From: Saccharicrinis sp963663905
GTDB lineage: Bacteria; Bacteroidota; Bacteroidia; Bacteroidales; Marinilabiliaceae
Reading direction: 5' to 3'
Assembly: GCA_963663905.2 (NCBI GenBank)
Contig: CAXXQP010000002.1
Coordinates: forward strand, 62,001 to 126,000
DNA length: 64,000 nt
The translations under genes and the position numbers were made by a program. The first letter of the stretch is position 1. Each line of letters begins with the position of its first letter. Shown here piece by piece: positions 26,149 through 34,945 of this stretch. The notes under the pieces were generated by a model, which was not told where the DNA came from, did no database searches, and worked only from the letters and a program-made list of their open reading frames with translations.

Positions 26149-26484
26149 TTATTCTTTAAAAGTAATCATTACACCTACCCATTCATCATCATAGCATCCT
26201 GCACAATATAATACACTATTGGGTAAAATATTTCCTTCACCAGCAAAAGCTTTTGCTCCAAACGAACTAAATTTACCGTCTGTATTTGTAGAAAAGCCTA
26301 TACTAAAACCTGTTGATTTTGTAATGATGGTTGTGTGATTTAAGTTATATGAGACCCTTTTTTCGTAAGGCCCTAACGATACATATGTTGTTTTTGTATT
26401 TACATTATTGGGAGCAATGCGTATCGCTTCTAATTGATTATTTGGGCTTTCTGTAAAATGGTTGTTTAAGTAATCAACGGTCAT
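26149..26484 (-). CDS. Hypothetical protein, 111 aa
   Basis: I do not recognise it. No signal peptide is visible at the annotated start, although the strand-rich sequence and a close CAGC pair near the C-terminus look like an exported protein. It may be a truncated product. It ends 4 bases before the beta-barrel gene and starts 17 bases after a 123-residue gene, so the three are probably cotranscribed. Confidence 0.45.
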   Translation of the reverse strand: MTVDYLNNHFTESPNNQLEAIRIAPNNVNTKTTYVSLGPYEKRVSYNLNHTTIITKSTGFSIGFSTNTDGKFSSFGAKAFAGEGNILPNSVLYCAGCYDDEWVGVMITFKE

Positions 26485-26501
26485 TTTACCTGAATTTATT
26501 G

Positions 26502-26873
26502 TTACTCTTCGTTACGTTCTTTTACTGTCAACCATTCCTTAAAATCAGCTTCGGAAAGATGTTCTTTCATCCAGTCTGTCATTCCTACATCTGTTCTTTC
26601 GTTGAGATAGCGAGTAAAAGGTAATGCAGTTTTACATCCCTCAAATCCTTTCTCCTTCATATCTTTTTTTAAATTTTCCGGTAATCCTTCCAACCACTCT
26701 TTATAATATTCACGCTTTCTATCTTCGTCAACTTCCTTAATCGCTCGATTATGGTAGGCATAGGTAGCATTACCTATACGGAACATGTATTCATGAAATT
26801 TACGTTGTGATTCTGGGCAATTTTTCAAAAACTCTTTTTGACTTTTTCTGTATTTTTCTATAGGATGTTCCAT
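26502..26873 (-). CDS. Hypothetical protein, 123 aa
   Basis: A charged, helical, cytoplasmic protein (RKSQKEFLKNCPESQRKFHEYMF near the start, WMKEHLSEADFKEW near the end). No family is recognised. It is the first gene of a minus-strand group whose last member is a beta-barrel protein. Confidence 0.5.
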   Translation of the reverse strand: MEHPIEKYRKSQKEFLKNCPESQRKFHEYMFRIGNATYAYHNRAIKEVDEDRKREYYKEWLEGLPENLKKDMKEKGFEGCKTALPFTRYLNERTDVGMTDWMKEHLSEADFKEWLTVKERNEE

Positions 26874-27089
26874 TTTTTAATTCAAAATTATTATAAAGTT
26901 GTGACAACTAGCGTCAATGTAATTTTTTAATTAAGTGCTGGTTCCTGGTTAAAATCAAATATGGATATACCTAAATCATTCAATTGCCGTTTCTATCCAG
27001 TTAAAATCAAGCTCTTTTAAAACGTTCCGTTGCTGTGATTCCTGTTTTAATCTTGCTACTGCAGCTTTAAACTTATTCATTAAAGTGGC

Positions 27090-27126
27090 TTTCGTGAGAC
27101 TGTTTTTATCTAAGAATTCGATTGGC
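27090..27126 (+). repeat. Cassette-junction repeat, copy H
   Basis: TTTCGTGAGACT, then TGTTTTTA, then TCTAAGAATTCGATTGGC. It lies just beyond the stop of the minus-strand gene at 27138, as copies A and E do for their genes. Confidence 0.6.
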
Positions 27127-27137
27127 TACTGGCATTT

Positions 27138-27479
27138 TTACCTTCTAGCAATTAAATTCCTCTCTAACAATTTAACAGCCTCTTCTACTGTAGCCTCTTC
27201 TGCTCTTTTGGGTGATTTATATTTTTTAAATTCTTCAATAAAATCAATATCTTCCGATATCAATTCTAAGCTGTTAGTAGGATAAATTCTAATCTTTGTT
27301 TTATATCCTAATAGTTTCTCATTCTCTGACAATACAGGAACTGTAATTACTCCAATCCCGAAAGAAAATAGAAGATTGTCTATTGCTGAATTAACATTTC
27401 TAAATTCATTTCTCTTTAGTTTCTTGAATTCTTCAAAACTTAATGGGTATTCTTGTTCTAATTTTTTAATATTCAACAT
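27138..27479 (-). CDS. Hypothetical protein, 113 aa
   Basis: A soluble protein with LEQEYPLSFEEFKKLKRNEF at the start and a strand-rich middle (FGIGVITVPVLSENEKLLGYKTKIRIYP). No family is recognised. It is followed at its 3' side by junction copy H and lies 175 bases from the Argonaute partner gene; it is probably a separate cassette. Confidence 0.5.
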   Translation of the reverse strand: MLNIKKLEQEYPLSFEEFKKLKRNEFRNVNSAIDNLLFSFGIGVITVPVLSENEKLLGYKTKIRIYPTNSLELISEDIDFIEEFKKYKSPKRAEEATVEEAVKLLERNLIARR

Positions 27480-27654
27480 GAATCGTACTATTTTATTCTT
27501 AGTGATGATATATTTATTACTTCCCTGAAAATTTTATATCATATTTTCTACAAAGGAAAATCTAATACAAAACTTTTATAACCTTAATTTTCAGATTTAT
27601 AATTTTCTCCTAGTACAATCTTTATAAGCAAAATAATAAACAAGTAGGTTTGGA

Positions 27655-28551
27655 CTAATTGATTATGTGCTTGACTTTACGTGGGGAACCATCATTGTTA
27701 TAGATCTTATTGTATCCTAATATTACTAAAATAAAGAGTTTTACCCCTTTCGATAACCGTTTTATAAAAAAAATTAATCCAACTCCTAATAATCCAGAAA
27801 TCGTATTAATAGTATTTATTAAATCTTGATTGGTTTTGTTCTTTGATTGATAAATGTAAATTCCTACAATTAAACCAATGACAAAAAATGTATAAATAGC
27901 TTTGCTTAGAATATCAATACGTTTTAAAAAAATATGTTTAAAGTTCTTAAGTGATGTAATTTCAACTGTATTAGGAAGTTCCTTTTGTAAAACAATCAGG
28001 TCGACAGCTCTTAAACGAATTATTTTCAAGAAGTCATCTCTGATATTTAATAGACTAAAGTCTGAGGATAACTTATTATATAAATCGTTTATTTCATCCA
28101 ATGGAGAGATGGCAATATTAATTAGTTCTTGGAAAACAAAAACAATCTCAAATAAATTGTCCTTACTATAAAAATTATTGTTAATCAAATTCTTAAATGT
28201 ATTATTTATTTGAGTTGTTTCTTTATTTCTACTTTCTCTAAGTTCAAATACTTTTTCAATCCATTCTTTTTTAATACTGTATTTTACGATGCCAACTATT
28301 AATGCGAAAATGAAAAAATTGTCATGCAACCAAGGGCTTTCCTCAGAAGGTTTCCTTTCAGAGAATTCTAAATAGAAATTTTCAAATTCAGTTTTAGTGT
28401 CTTTTGTGATTGCATTTATTACTCGAACAAAATTATCTTCTGAATTTGTTTCTGAATTAATTGGTTTTTCATTAATGAAGGCATTAAATAATTTTGTTTT
28501 CCAATTTGACTCAATTAGCTTTATATGTTCAGGATGCATTAAAGAAACCAT
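27655..28551 (-). CDS. Membrane protein associated with Argonaute
   Basis: A 298-residue protein with a hydrophilic N-terminal region, one possible hydrophobic segment near 78-95 (FFIFALIVGIVKYSI), and two or three clear C-terminal segments (AIYTFFVIGLIVGIYIYQ, ISGLLGVGLIFFI, VKLFILVILGY). Its start overlaps the end of the Argonaute gene by 13 bases, showing translational coupling. Membrane effectors paired with catalytically inactive Argonautes are known to kill or arrest infected cells by disturbing the membrane. That role is inferred here from position and topology; I do not recognise the family itself. Confidence 0.72.
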   Translation of the reverse strand: MVSLMHPEHIKLIESNWKTKLFNAFINEKPINSETNSEDNFVRVINAITKDTKTEFENFYLEFSERKPSEESPWLHDNFFIFALIVGIVKYSIKKEWIEKVFELRESRNKETTQINNTFKNLINNNFYSKDNLFEIVFVFQELINIAISPLDEINDLYNKLSSDFSLLNIRDDFLKIIRLRAVDLIVLQKELPNTVEITSLKNFKHIFLKRIDILSKAIYTFFVIGLIVGIYIYQSKNKTNQDLINTINTISGLLGVGLIFFIKRLSKGVKLFILVILGYNKIYNNDGSPRKVKHIIN

Positions 28552-30839
28552 TTCTTTCTTTTAAGTTTAAAGTTTAATATATCAGGATGCCATCCCTCAA
28601 TTTTTCTAAGTTTACCAAGCAGGTTTGCAAATAAATTAGAATAAAGCATTGTAGCAGGTTGTTCTGACGGAAGAAAACCTCTCCAAGATAAATAAGTAAG
28701 CGAGTATATTTGCTGAACTATATATTGAATGTCAGTAAAAAGCGTTTCACTCTCTAATTCTTGTCCAAACTCATTTAAAGGTTTTAGAATTCTTATTAAT
28801 ACAGGATTACTTGAGCCATGCTTTGCGGTCTTTATTTCGTTAACTCCAAGCAATTGAACTAAACATGCTGATTCATCAATTAATACATTACTTGCTCTGT
28901 AAGGAACATATTTTCCTATATCAGAACCATAATAATTTTTTTTGCCTGATTGTGAGGTGTCAAATAACAGGAAAGGATGCTTTTTGCTAATAGTAACAAA
29001 GGCGTATTGAATTTTATATTTTGAAAAGCTTTTTATTAATTCTTGAACTACATCATGCTCAATATTCTTAATTGGTTTAAAAATATGGAATATAAATCTT
29101 ATAGTATCGTTCTCTTTCCAAGCTTGGTTTTCTTGGAGAGTATATATAGCTTCATTTAGGTTCATCAACAATTCTTGAAAGTAATTATCAAAATGTACAT
29201 CCTTTGCTTTATTTGATAGCAAGTATTGGCCATCGCTTGAGAAAAAGGTAGTTATTCCAACAACTCGATTTTGTTCAGCTCCTTTATACTCACTATTTCT
29301 AATAATACTATGACCAATACCAATTATTAATTCTCTATCAACAGAACGAGCTGAAGGTAAAACCCATGGGGTTCCTCCTAACTTTGCATACATCTGTAAA
29401 CCAATGGCATTAAGAATTGCATCGCTATTCCTAATTTCTAGATTTTTGTCTTGAACAAATTGAACCGGAATTTCCAATGTTAATAATTTCGCTTTCAGTT
29501 TGTAGTACGGATTTAATTCAGGATTTAATTTCTTAAAATTTTCAGGGATTTCAATAATAACTATATCTGGTCTTTCATTTAAAGACGAAATTATTTTATC
29601 ATATTCTTTAATAGAGTATTCTGTAACATCGTTGACTACGATATTAATTTCATGAAAATCATATTTTTTTCTGAATCCATCTTTAAACCACTTTGAATCA
29701 GGAATTCCATTAATTAGGTTATGTAGGAATTTTGTAAATTTTCCTCGATTGCTTTTATGACATATTCCTACTATGTTTGGTGATTTAGGGTCGAATATAT
29801 TACTATCATATGGACCGAAATTCCTAAGGCCTATATCAGGATATTTACTTTCTACTTGTGTTGCAGCAGGATCAAAAATAAAATTTGGAGACTGAAGTCT
29901 AAATGTGTTTTCAGTTGAAAAAGGAATATTGCTCACAGTAAAATAAAAGCCATCTCTATTTTGATATATCACAGGATTTATTCCATCATAGCCTTGTGAA
30001 ATAAACAGAGATTTTGCTATTGAATTTATCTCGCTATATTCTTTTCCTGGATCCAATCTTTTTTGTTCTTCCTTTTTAACATTAATTAAAATTTGTTCGG
30101 TTCTATCAGAATTCATCATGCTATCTAAAAAAGCCCGAATATTATAATTTGTTTTCTTTAAATACAATTCAGCTAATTTGATTTCCTTAACTCCGTCACT
30201 AGTTTCAACTTTTGCAAAATCTCCTTCTATTGATTGAATACTTCCGATAAACTCCTCATTTGGAGCCATAATGTTTCTTAATCCAGGCAATTCTTCGGTC
30301 TGTAAAACATCTAATCCAACAATATCCATACCTTTTGTATGTAAGTCATAGCAATTTATATCCAGTAACCATTTATGTGAAGTATTGATAACAAATCCCC
30401 AATGACTTTTCCCTCCCAAAGTAAATTTCCTTAATTGTACTTCAATATGTTTTCTATAAGATAAAACATTTCTCAGGTCATTTGGTAGATAAGCATAAAC
30501 TAGGTCATCACGTTCTTTGCTTGAGTAAAATGTAAATGGGGAAAATCTTATTGGTTTAATGTGAGCAAACTTATCTTTAAATGTTCTGAAAAATAAGTGT
30601 TTAATTAAACTATTTACGATTCTCTCATTATTAGCAAATGATAAACTAACACTTTCTCCTAATGATGAATCAGTCTCATCGTCTTTGTTTGAAATATAAA
30701 TATAGTCTTCATTTCTAAAAAATGAATGCGTTTCATTATGCTTTGCTCTTAATTCTTGCAATTTCTCTTCTGAATAAGGAGTCCTTTCAATTTGGAATTT
30801 ATCAAAATCAAAATTTATTAAATATATATTCGATTGCAT
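28539..30839 (-). CDS. Prokaryotic Argonaute (PIWI) protein, catalytically inactive
   Basis: A 766-residue protein. MID begins near residue 337 with GLRNFGPYD, a hallmark of prokaryotic Argonautes, and the MID-PIWI border has NAIGLQMYAKLGGTPWVLPS (about 477-496). The PIWI sheet follows with ELIIGIGHSII, RVVGITTFFSSDGQYL, RFIFHIFKPI and the C-terminal TYLSWRGFLPSEQPATMLYSNLFA. The first catalytic Asp (normally in a GxD motif) is replaced by GIGH, and no Asp is at the third position, so slicing is unlikely. The N-terminal 330 residues are too long for a typical short Argonaute and may be N/PAZ-like or APAZ-like. With the membrane partner it should act as a guide-dependent sensor. Confidence 0.85.
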   Translation of the reverse strand: MQSNIYLINFDFDKFQIERTPYSEEKLQELRAKHNETHSFFRNEDYIYISNKDDETDSSLGESVSLSFANNERIVNSLIKHLFFRTFKDKFAHIKPIRFSPFTFYSSKERDDLVYAYLPNDLRNVLSYRKHIEVQLRKFTLGGKSHWGFVINTSHKWLLDINCYDLHTKGMDIVGLDVLQTEELPGLRNIMAPNEEFIGSIQSIEGDFAKVETSDGVKEIKLAELYLKKTNYNIRAFLDSMMNSDRTEQILINVKKEEQKRLDPGKEYSEINSIAKSLFISQGYDGINPVIYQNRDGFYFTVSNIPFSTENTFRLQSPNFIFDPAATQVESKYPDIGLRNFGPYDSNIFDPKSPNIVGICHKSNRGKFTKFLHNLINGIPDSKWFKDGFRKKYDFHEINIVVNDVTEYSIKEYDKIISSLNERPDIVIIEIPENFKKLNPELNPYYKLKAKLLTLEIPVQFVQDKNLEIRNSDAILNAIGLQMYAKLGGTPWVLPSARSVDRELIIGIGHSIIRNSEYKGAEQNRVVGITTFFSSDGQYLLSNKAKDVHFDNYFQELLMNLNEAIYTLQENQAWKENDTIRFIFHIFKPIKNIEHDVVQELIKSFSKYKIQYAFVTISKKHPFLLFDTSQSGKKNYYGSDIGKYVPYRASNVLIDESACLVQLLGVNEIKTAKHGSSNPVLIRILKPLNEFGQELESETLFTDIQYIVQQIYSLTYLSWRGFLPSEQPATMLYSNLFANLLGKLRKIEGWHPDILNFKLKRKKWFL

Positions 30840-31060
30840 ACTATTCTCTTATTATATTCTCAAATTTAAACATATTTATTAAAGAAGGGGCATTGTCCAA
30901 AAAAAGTAACTCTTTTTCAAACTGAAGAATCAACCTGTATGATTGAGTTTAAAAATGTACTATTTGTGCATTGAGTTTTCATCAATTAATCAATGTTATT
31001 TTTGGCCCATTGCATTAATGCTTCCTAATATGCTTAAATGATATCAAAAACTTTGTCTAA

Positions 31061-31225
31061 TTATTGAAACAATGGATCATATTCTGGAGTATCATTACGA
31101 AGTAAATCAAGTTTTATAATTTCTTCTAACCTAGTTTGAGGATTAACATATTCTTCATTTGAAACCCAAGTTTTTATGCATTCGGGCTTTTTAAAAGTTA
31201 TGCCAAATTGATAGCTTACACCTAA
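31061..31225 (-). pseudogene. Gene remnant, about 53 codons
   Basis: The minus strand reads without interruption as GVSYQFGITFKKPECIKTWV and onward to TPEYDPLFQ, then a stop, but no start codon precedes it and a stop lies directly upstream. Its composition looks like real protein. It is probably the 3' end of a lost gene. The rest of the 30840-31255 gap shows nothing I can name. Confidence 0.35.
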
Positions 31226-31255
31226 TCAGGACCTGTTGTTTATGAATAACCTGTA

Positions 31256-32023
31256 TTAATTCAAACTAAAACTTTTTTTTAATTGTGTATAAACATTGTC
31301 AACATTAATATTACCTAACCCCATTGTTTTAAATATTTGTTTGTCAGGAAGTTCATCTTTAATTACATTGACAAAATCTTGCATATCAGCCTTTATTGTA
31401 TCAGGAATTTCATATAGATCTGTCTCTGCCAACATAATGGCTAATCGGAATACATCCCCTTTGTGTTTTCTTAAATGTTTAGAATCTTCTTTTTCACCTG
31501 CAGCAATTCGTTTTGCAATATCTAAATATGCTTTGGCTTTAAGGCAAATTAAGGCATCAGTGTTCGCCCTCTGAACGTTATCTTCAATAGTGCTGTTATC
31601 AATTAAGTATTTATAATACGAATCATCTAGTAGAATTGCAGAAAGGCTTGATAAATCATCATCAACCGGAATGGGTGTCATGTGTGTACCTTCTTCCAAA
31701 TCCAATAAGTCAGGATTTCGTGCAAACAACTCTATCTGATATGGAAAATCTTTATCTTCAGGATTTATAAAACGATAATATTTGCGTTCCTCTTCGCTTT
31801 TTTCTTTTCGTTTGTATTTACCAACATTTATAAATTTCCAGAACTGTTTAATGAAATCAGTACTTAAGGCTTCAACAACCAAAATAATATCAATGTCTTT
31901 AGTTGCGCGAGGCGTAAAACCAGCTTCATCTATAATAATATCACATGCTGTACCACCAATAATTATAAAATTATCTGGATAGTCCTTAAAGAATTCTTTT
32001 AGTTTAGTAAGTCCACTTACCAT
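31256..32023 (-). CDS. AbiEii-like nucleotidyltransferase toxin
   Basis: A 255-residue protein with a nucleotidyltransferase-type active site: FIIIGGTACDIII near residue 20 and TKDIDIIL (Asp43, Asp45), followed by a basic/acidic stretch and the helical C-terminal domain usual for DUF1814/AbiEii proteins. AbiEii toxins act on tRNA or nucleotides. The gene overlaps the upstream helix-turn-helix gene by 7 bases. In the AbiE family the antitoxin precedes the toxin, as here, and both are repressed by the antitoxin. Confidence 0.75.
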   Translation of the reverse strand: MVSGLTKLKEFFKDYPDNFIIIGGTACDIIIDEAGFTPRATKDIDIILVVEALSTDFIKQFWKFINVGKYKRKEKSEEERKYYRFINPEDKDFPYQIELFARNPDLLDLEEGTHMTPIPVDDDLSSLSAILLDDSYYKYLIDNSTIEDNVQRANTDALICLKAKAYLDIAKRIAAGEKEDSKHLRKHKGDVFRLAIMLAETDLYEIPDTIKADMQDFVNVIKDELPDKQIFKTMGLGNINVDNVYTQLKKSFSLN

Positions 32024-33024
32024 AAGTATTTATTTTCAATTTGTTCTAAAGCCATTTCTACGCGTTCATCATATGTATCTTTGTAGCACAGCAATAACGA
32101 CAAGGGATCTACAATTTGATTAGTTTCAAAAAGCAGCTTGTTTATTATTAAAGGATTATATTTCCATACTTCAATACAGTATTTCCCGTCATAATTATTT
32201 TCATTAATCAATGCATTAGTTCTTTTTAATGCTTGAAAAATGCTATTCTCAATAGCAAAATATTCTTGATGTGTTGGATTTATATCTGTATATTCAGTTA
32301 AAGCATTATCATTTGACTTCAATAAATTTATATTTTGAGGTAACTTATCTATAAATACTCTTTTGATCACGGGATTAATAAAGATATTGTGTTTTTTAGC
32401 GGTCATCCACAAATCCCTCTTACTATCTATAAAGTGGATAGTTTTTTCTTTTTCTCCTGTGATTTCAATTAGCTCTTGATTTTTTAAACTTTCAACAGCT
32501 CTTGTTATACTCATTGGATTTGTATTGAGTAAACCGGCAAGATCTTTAAACGGTAATTTTTCAATTTCCAGTTTATTGTACTTGTCGAGTATAAATAATA
32601 TGAGAATTTGTTGTGCCATTGGAGTTAGGTTACCTTTTTTCTTTTTGGCGGCTTTATTATATTCCCTTATGTCAATTATGAATTCGGGAATATATAGTTG
32701 CTTATTTGGAACAACAAAGGCTATCTTTTTTTCAATAAGTCGCTTTCTGTTGTATGCTTCTAAAGAATCAAAAACTGCAATCACAGGCAACTTTGTAATT
32801 TCTTTAACCTTATTGAAATGTTTCCCCAATTGGTTTATTCCTCCATAGTTCTCATGATCAACAACTGCAAACAAACATTGCCTACTTTCTATCTCAGCTT
32901 CATACCATTGATACGCATCTCTAAGGTATAAAGGTAATGTGCCTTTTATAGCAGTGTCAAGTTGGTGAACTAATATCTGAAAGCCAACAACTTCGTTTAT
33001 GTATTTTATCAACAGCTCTTTCAT
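32017..33024 (-). CDS. Winged-helix regulator, probable AbiEi-like antitoxin
   Basis: A 335-residue protein. The middle (about 140-200) is a winged helix: LTPMAQQILILFILDKYNKLEIEKLPFKDLAGLLNTNPMSITRAVESLKNQELI. The N-terminal about 115 residues look like a restriction-nuclease-like or regulatory fold without clear catalytic residues. It starts 10 bases after a 43-bp perfect palindrome and overlaps the toxin gene, so autoregulation is very likely. It could also be described as a MarR-like regulator of a nucleotidyltransferase; the antitoxin role is inferred. Confidence 0.7.
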   Translation of the reverse strand: MKELLIKYINEVVGFQILVHQLDTAIKGTLPLYLRDAYQWYEAEIESRQCLFAVVDHENYGGINQLGKHFNKVKEITKLPVIAVFDSLEAYNRKRLIEKKIAFVVPNKQLYIPEFIIDIREYNKAAKKKKGNLTPMAQQILILFILDKYNKLEIEKLPFKDLAGLLNTNPMSITRAVESLKNQELIEITGEKEKTIHFIDSKRDLWMTAKKHNIFINPVIKRVFIDKLPQNINLLKSNDNALTEYTDINPTHQEYFAIENSIFQALKRTNALINENNYDGKYCIEVWKYNPLIINKLLFETNQIVDPLSLLLCYKDTYDERVEMALEQIENKYLW

Positions 33025-33033
33025 AATATCAAA

Positions 33034-33076
33034 TATATTTGCATAATAACATATGGTATGTTATTATGCAAATATA
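33034..33076. promoter_or_regulatory. Palindromic operator of the toxin/antitoxin operon
   Basis: Two 20-bp arms, TATATTTGCATAATAACATA and its exact reverse complement, are separated by TGG. It lies 9-10 bases upstream of the regulator's start codon, where a bound dimer or tetramer would block transcription and translation initiation. Confidence 0.8.
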
Positions 33077-33094
33077 ATGTTAATATATTGATAT

Positions 33095-33853
33095 TCATAA
33101 TTCAATTATTTTTGAATTGTTAAATAGAGCATGTTCATTATATCTTACATAACCAAGTTGGTTTGTTTTTAAAAGACTTTTTCCAATACTAAAATCTGGT
33201 ACATTTCCGTGGGTATGACCAAATATCCATAAGTCAGGTTGATTGTGCTCTATGAACTCCAAAAGCTCAACTCCAAAAGCTTCGTTCAAGACATCATCTT
33301 TATATGCTTCAGGGTAGTTCATAAAAGTTGGTACATGATGGCTAATAACTGCTTTCCTATCTTTGCAGTTAGAGGCAAAAGAATCCTGTAAGAATTGAAA
33401 ACATTCATCGTGTAACTGATTGTATATTTCAATTGATAATAAATCATCCAGATGTTTTATTAAGCGAAAATCGTTCATGTTGTTAAAAATAGTCCACTGA
33501 TTAGTTGGTGATATTTTTGACCAAAGGGTGGTGAACAGTAATTCTATATTTTCATATTTAACTATACTATTATTCAGAAAATGAACATTTTCTTTTATTT
33601 TTTCATGAAACACACCTCTTTTGTTTGCCAAATCTGAATAGTAGTATTCGTGATTACCTGCAATCCAATATGTATTCTCGAAATTATCAGATAGATAGTT
33701 AAAGAAATCCTGATATTTATCAAATACTGTCAAAGGCACAATATCTCCTGCCAAAACCAAAATGTCACCAATAGGTTTTATCGGATTAACTTTAAGAAAA
33801 GCTTCATTTTCTGGAAACTCAATGTGTAAGTCTGATGCGTATTGTATTTTCAT
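33095..33853 (-). CDS. Calcineurin-like metallophosphoesterase
   Basis: A 252-residue enzyme with the five metal-binding blocks of the family: SDLH (DxH), LVLAGDIV (GD), WIAGNHEYYY (GNHE), VISHHVPT (H) and IFGHTHGNV (GHTH). The frame is open up to 33928, but the second Met, at 33853 (MKIQYASDLHIEF), puts the first block at the usual N-terminal place. Substrates of this branch range from nucleotides to phosphoproteins. It stands alone between the toxin/antitoxin pair and the recombinase. Confidence 0.88.
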   Translation of the reverse strand: MKIQYASDLHIEFPENEAFLKVNPIKPIGDILVLAGDIVPLTVFDKYQDFFNYLSDNFENTYWIAGNHEYYYSDLANKRGVFHEKIKENVHFLNNSIVKYENIELLFTTLWSKISPTNQWTIFNNMNDFRLIKHLDDLLSIEIYNQLHDECFQFLQDSFASNCKDRKAVISHHVPTFMNYPEAYKDDVLNEAFGVELLEFIEHNQPDLWIFGHTHGNVPDFSIGKSLLKTNQLGYVRYNEHALFNNSKIIEL

Positions 33854-34133
33854 TACTTTATTCAAATGTGATAGAATGATGTATTTCTTTTGATCACAAA
33901 AGACTGTTTTAATCTTGCTACTGTGCATTACTTAGTCATAGTAAGATTGCGTAAAGCAAACTAAAGATATAATAAATTTAGTCGATTTGTTCCGTTAGCA
34001 GTTTCAGCCATAGAAGTAAGATTGCATAATGTGAAAACGCTACTACAAAATATTGATAAAAGCTTCATTCATTTATATATTATCAATTAATATAAATTGT
34101 CATCATCTTATGGCAATTTACAGCAAAATCATT

Positions 34134-34713
34134 TTATTTTTCCTTTCTCTTCTCCTTTTTTACCCAATCAATATACCTATAAAAAGTAGCCTTACTAACA
34201 TTAACAATCTTCAAAATATCTGAAATAGACCGAGAGTGATCCTCCCATAATTGATAGCAAGCAAAAGCAGTTTTCTTTGCATCAGGAGACAAGCCTTTCT
34301 TTCTTCCTCCAATACGCCCACGTTCACGAGCGGCTTGTAGTCCTGCCAAAGTTCTTTCGCGGATAATCTCACGTTCGAACTCAGCGAAGCTGGCAAAAAT
34401 GTTAAATGTCAAACGTCCTTGGGCTGTTGTGGTATCAATACTATCATTAAGACTAATAAACTCAATTCCTTTTTCGCGGAAACCGGAAACCAGGTCGATT
34501 AAATGTTTTAAGGACCTTCCGAGTCGATCCAGTTTCCAAACTACTACTACATCTCCTTCACGGAGGTGGGCTAACATACTTTCAAGTTCCGGACGTTCCT
34601 TACGCACTTTTAGTCTCTTTAAATATTTTTTCGCAACCGGCTTTTCCCAGAGCTTCGGTTTGCATTTCTAAATTTTGGTCCCTAGTTGATACCCTTGCAT
34701 ACCCTATTTTCAT
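34134..34713 (-). pseudogene. Serine recombinase (resolvase/invertase), frameshifted
   Basis: From ATG at 34713 the frame reads MKIGYARVSTRDQNLEMQTE, with catalytic Ser9 and the usual N-terminus, and stops at ETKSA. From about 34607 another frame gives the rest: RKERPELESMLAHLREGDVVVVWKLDRLGRS, the E helix and a C-terminal helix-turn-helix (SISDILKIVNVSKATFYRYI). The joined length, about 193 residues, is that of Hin/Pin-type recombinases. One indel near 34606-34612 breaks the gene, separating the catalytic serine from the rest. Confidence 0.85.
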
Positions 34714-34849
34714 ATTCGTTCAAATTAACGATAAAGCGTGAAACACTTTAAAGATACTAATTAATGAGACGTAAAGGTGTTTTGATGATAATAATTTTTG
34801 ATAGACTCATATAACCGGGGTTATGTGATACTATTGAGTGTTTGGTTAA

Positions 34850-34890
34850 AAATATCTATTTTAGTAATTCATAAACCAAAATACAAAATA
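34850..34890 (+). repeat. Partial tail of the long junction repeat, copy I
   Basis: AATATCTATTTTAGTAATTC and the following CATAAACCAAAATACAAAA match the tail seen in copies C and F. No core is visible before it. It precedes the interrupted gene at 34946. Confidence 0.4.
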
Positions 34891-34945
34891 GAAATAAAAC
34901 GAATTGGCTTTATGCAATCGTTAGCGCAAATTAAAAATCGACGAC

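Noticed and set aside
6970..27126. Classical integron attC sites
   Set aside because: No consistent RYYYAAC...GTTRRRY pair flanks the junction word and no IntI-type integrase is present. Only a functional analogy is proposed.
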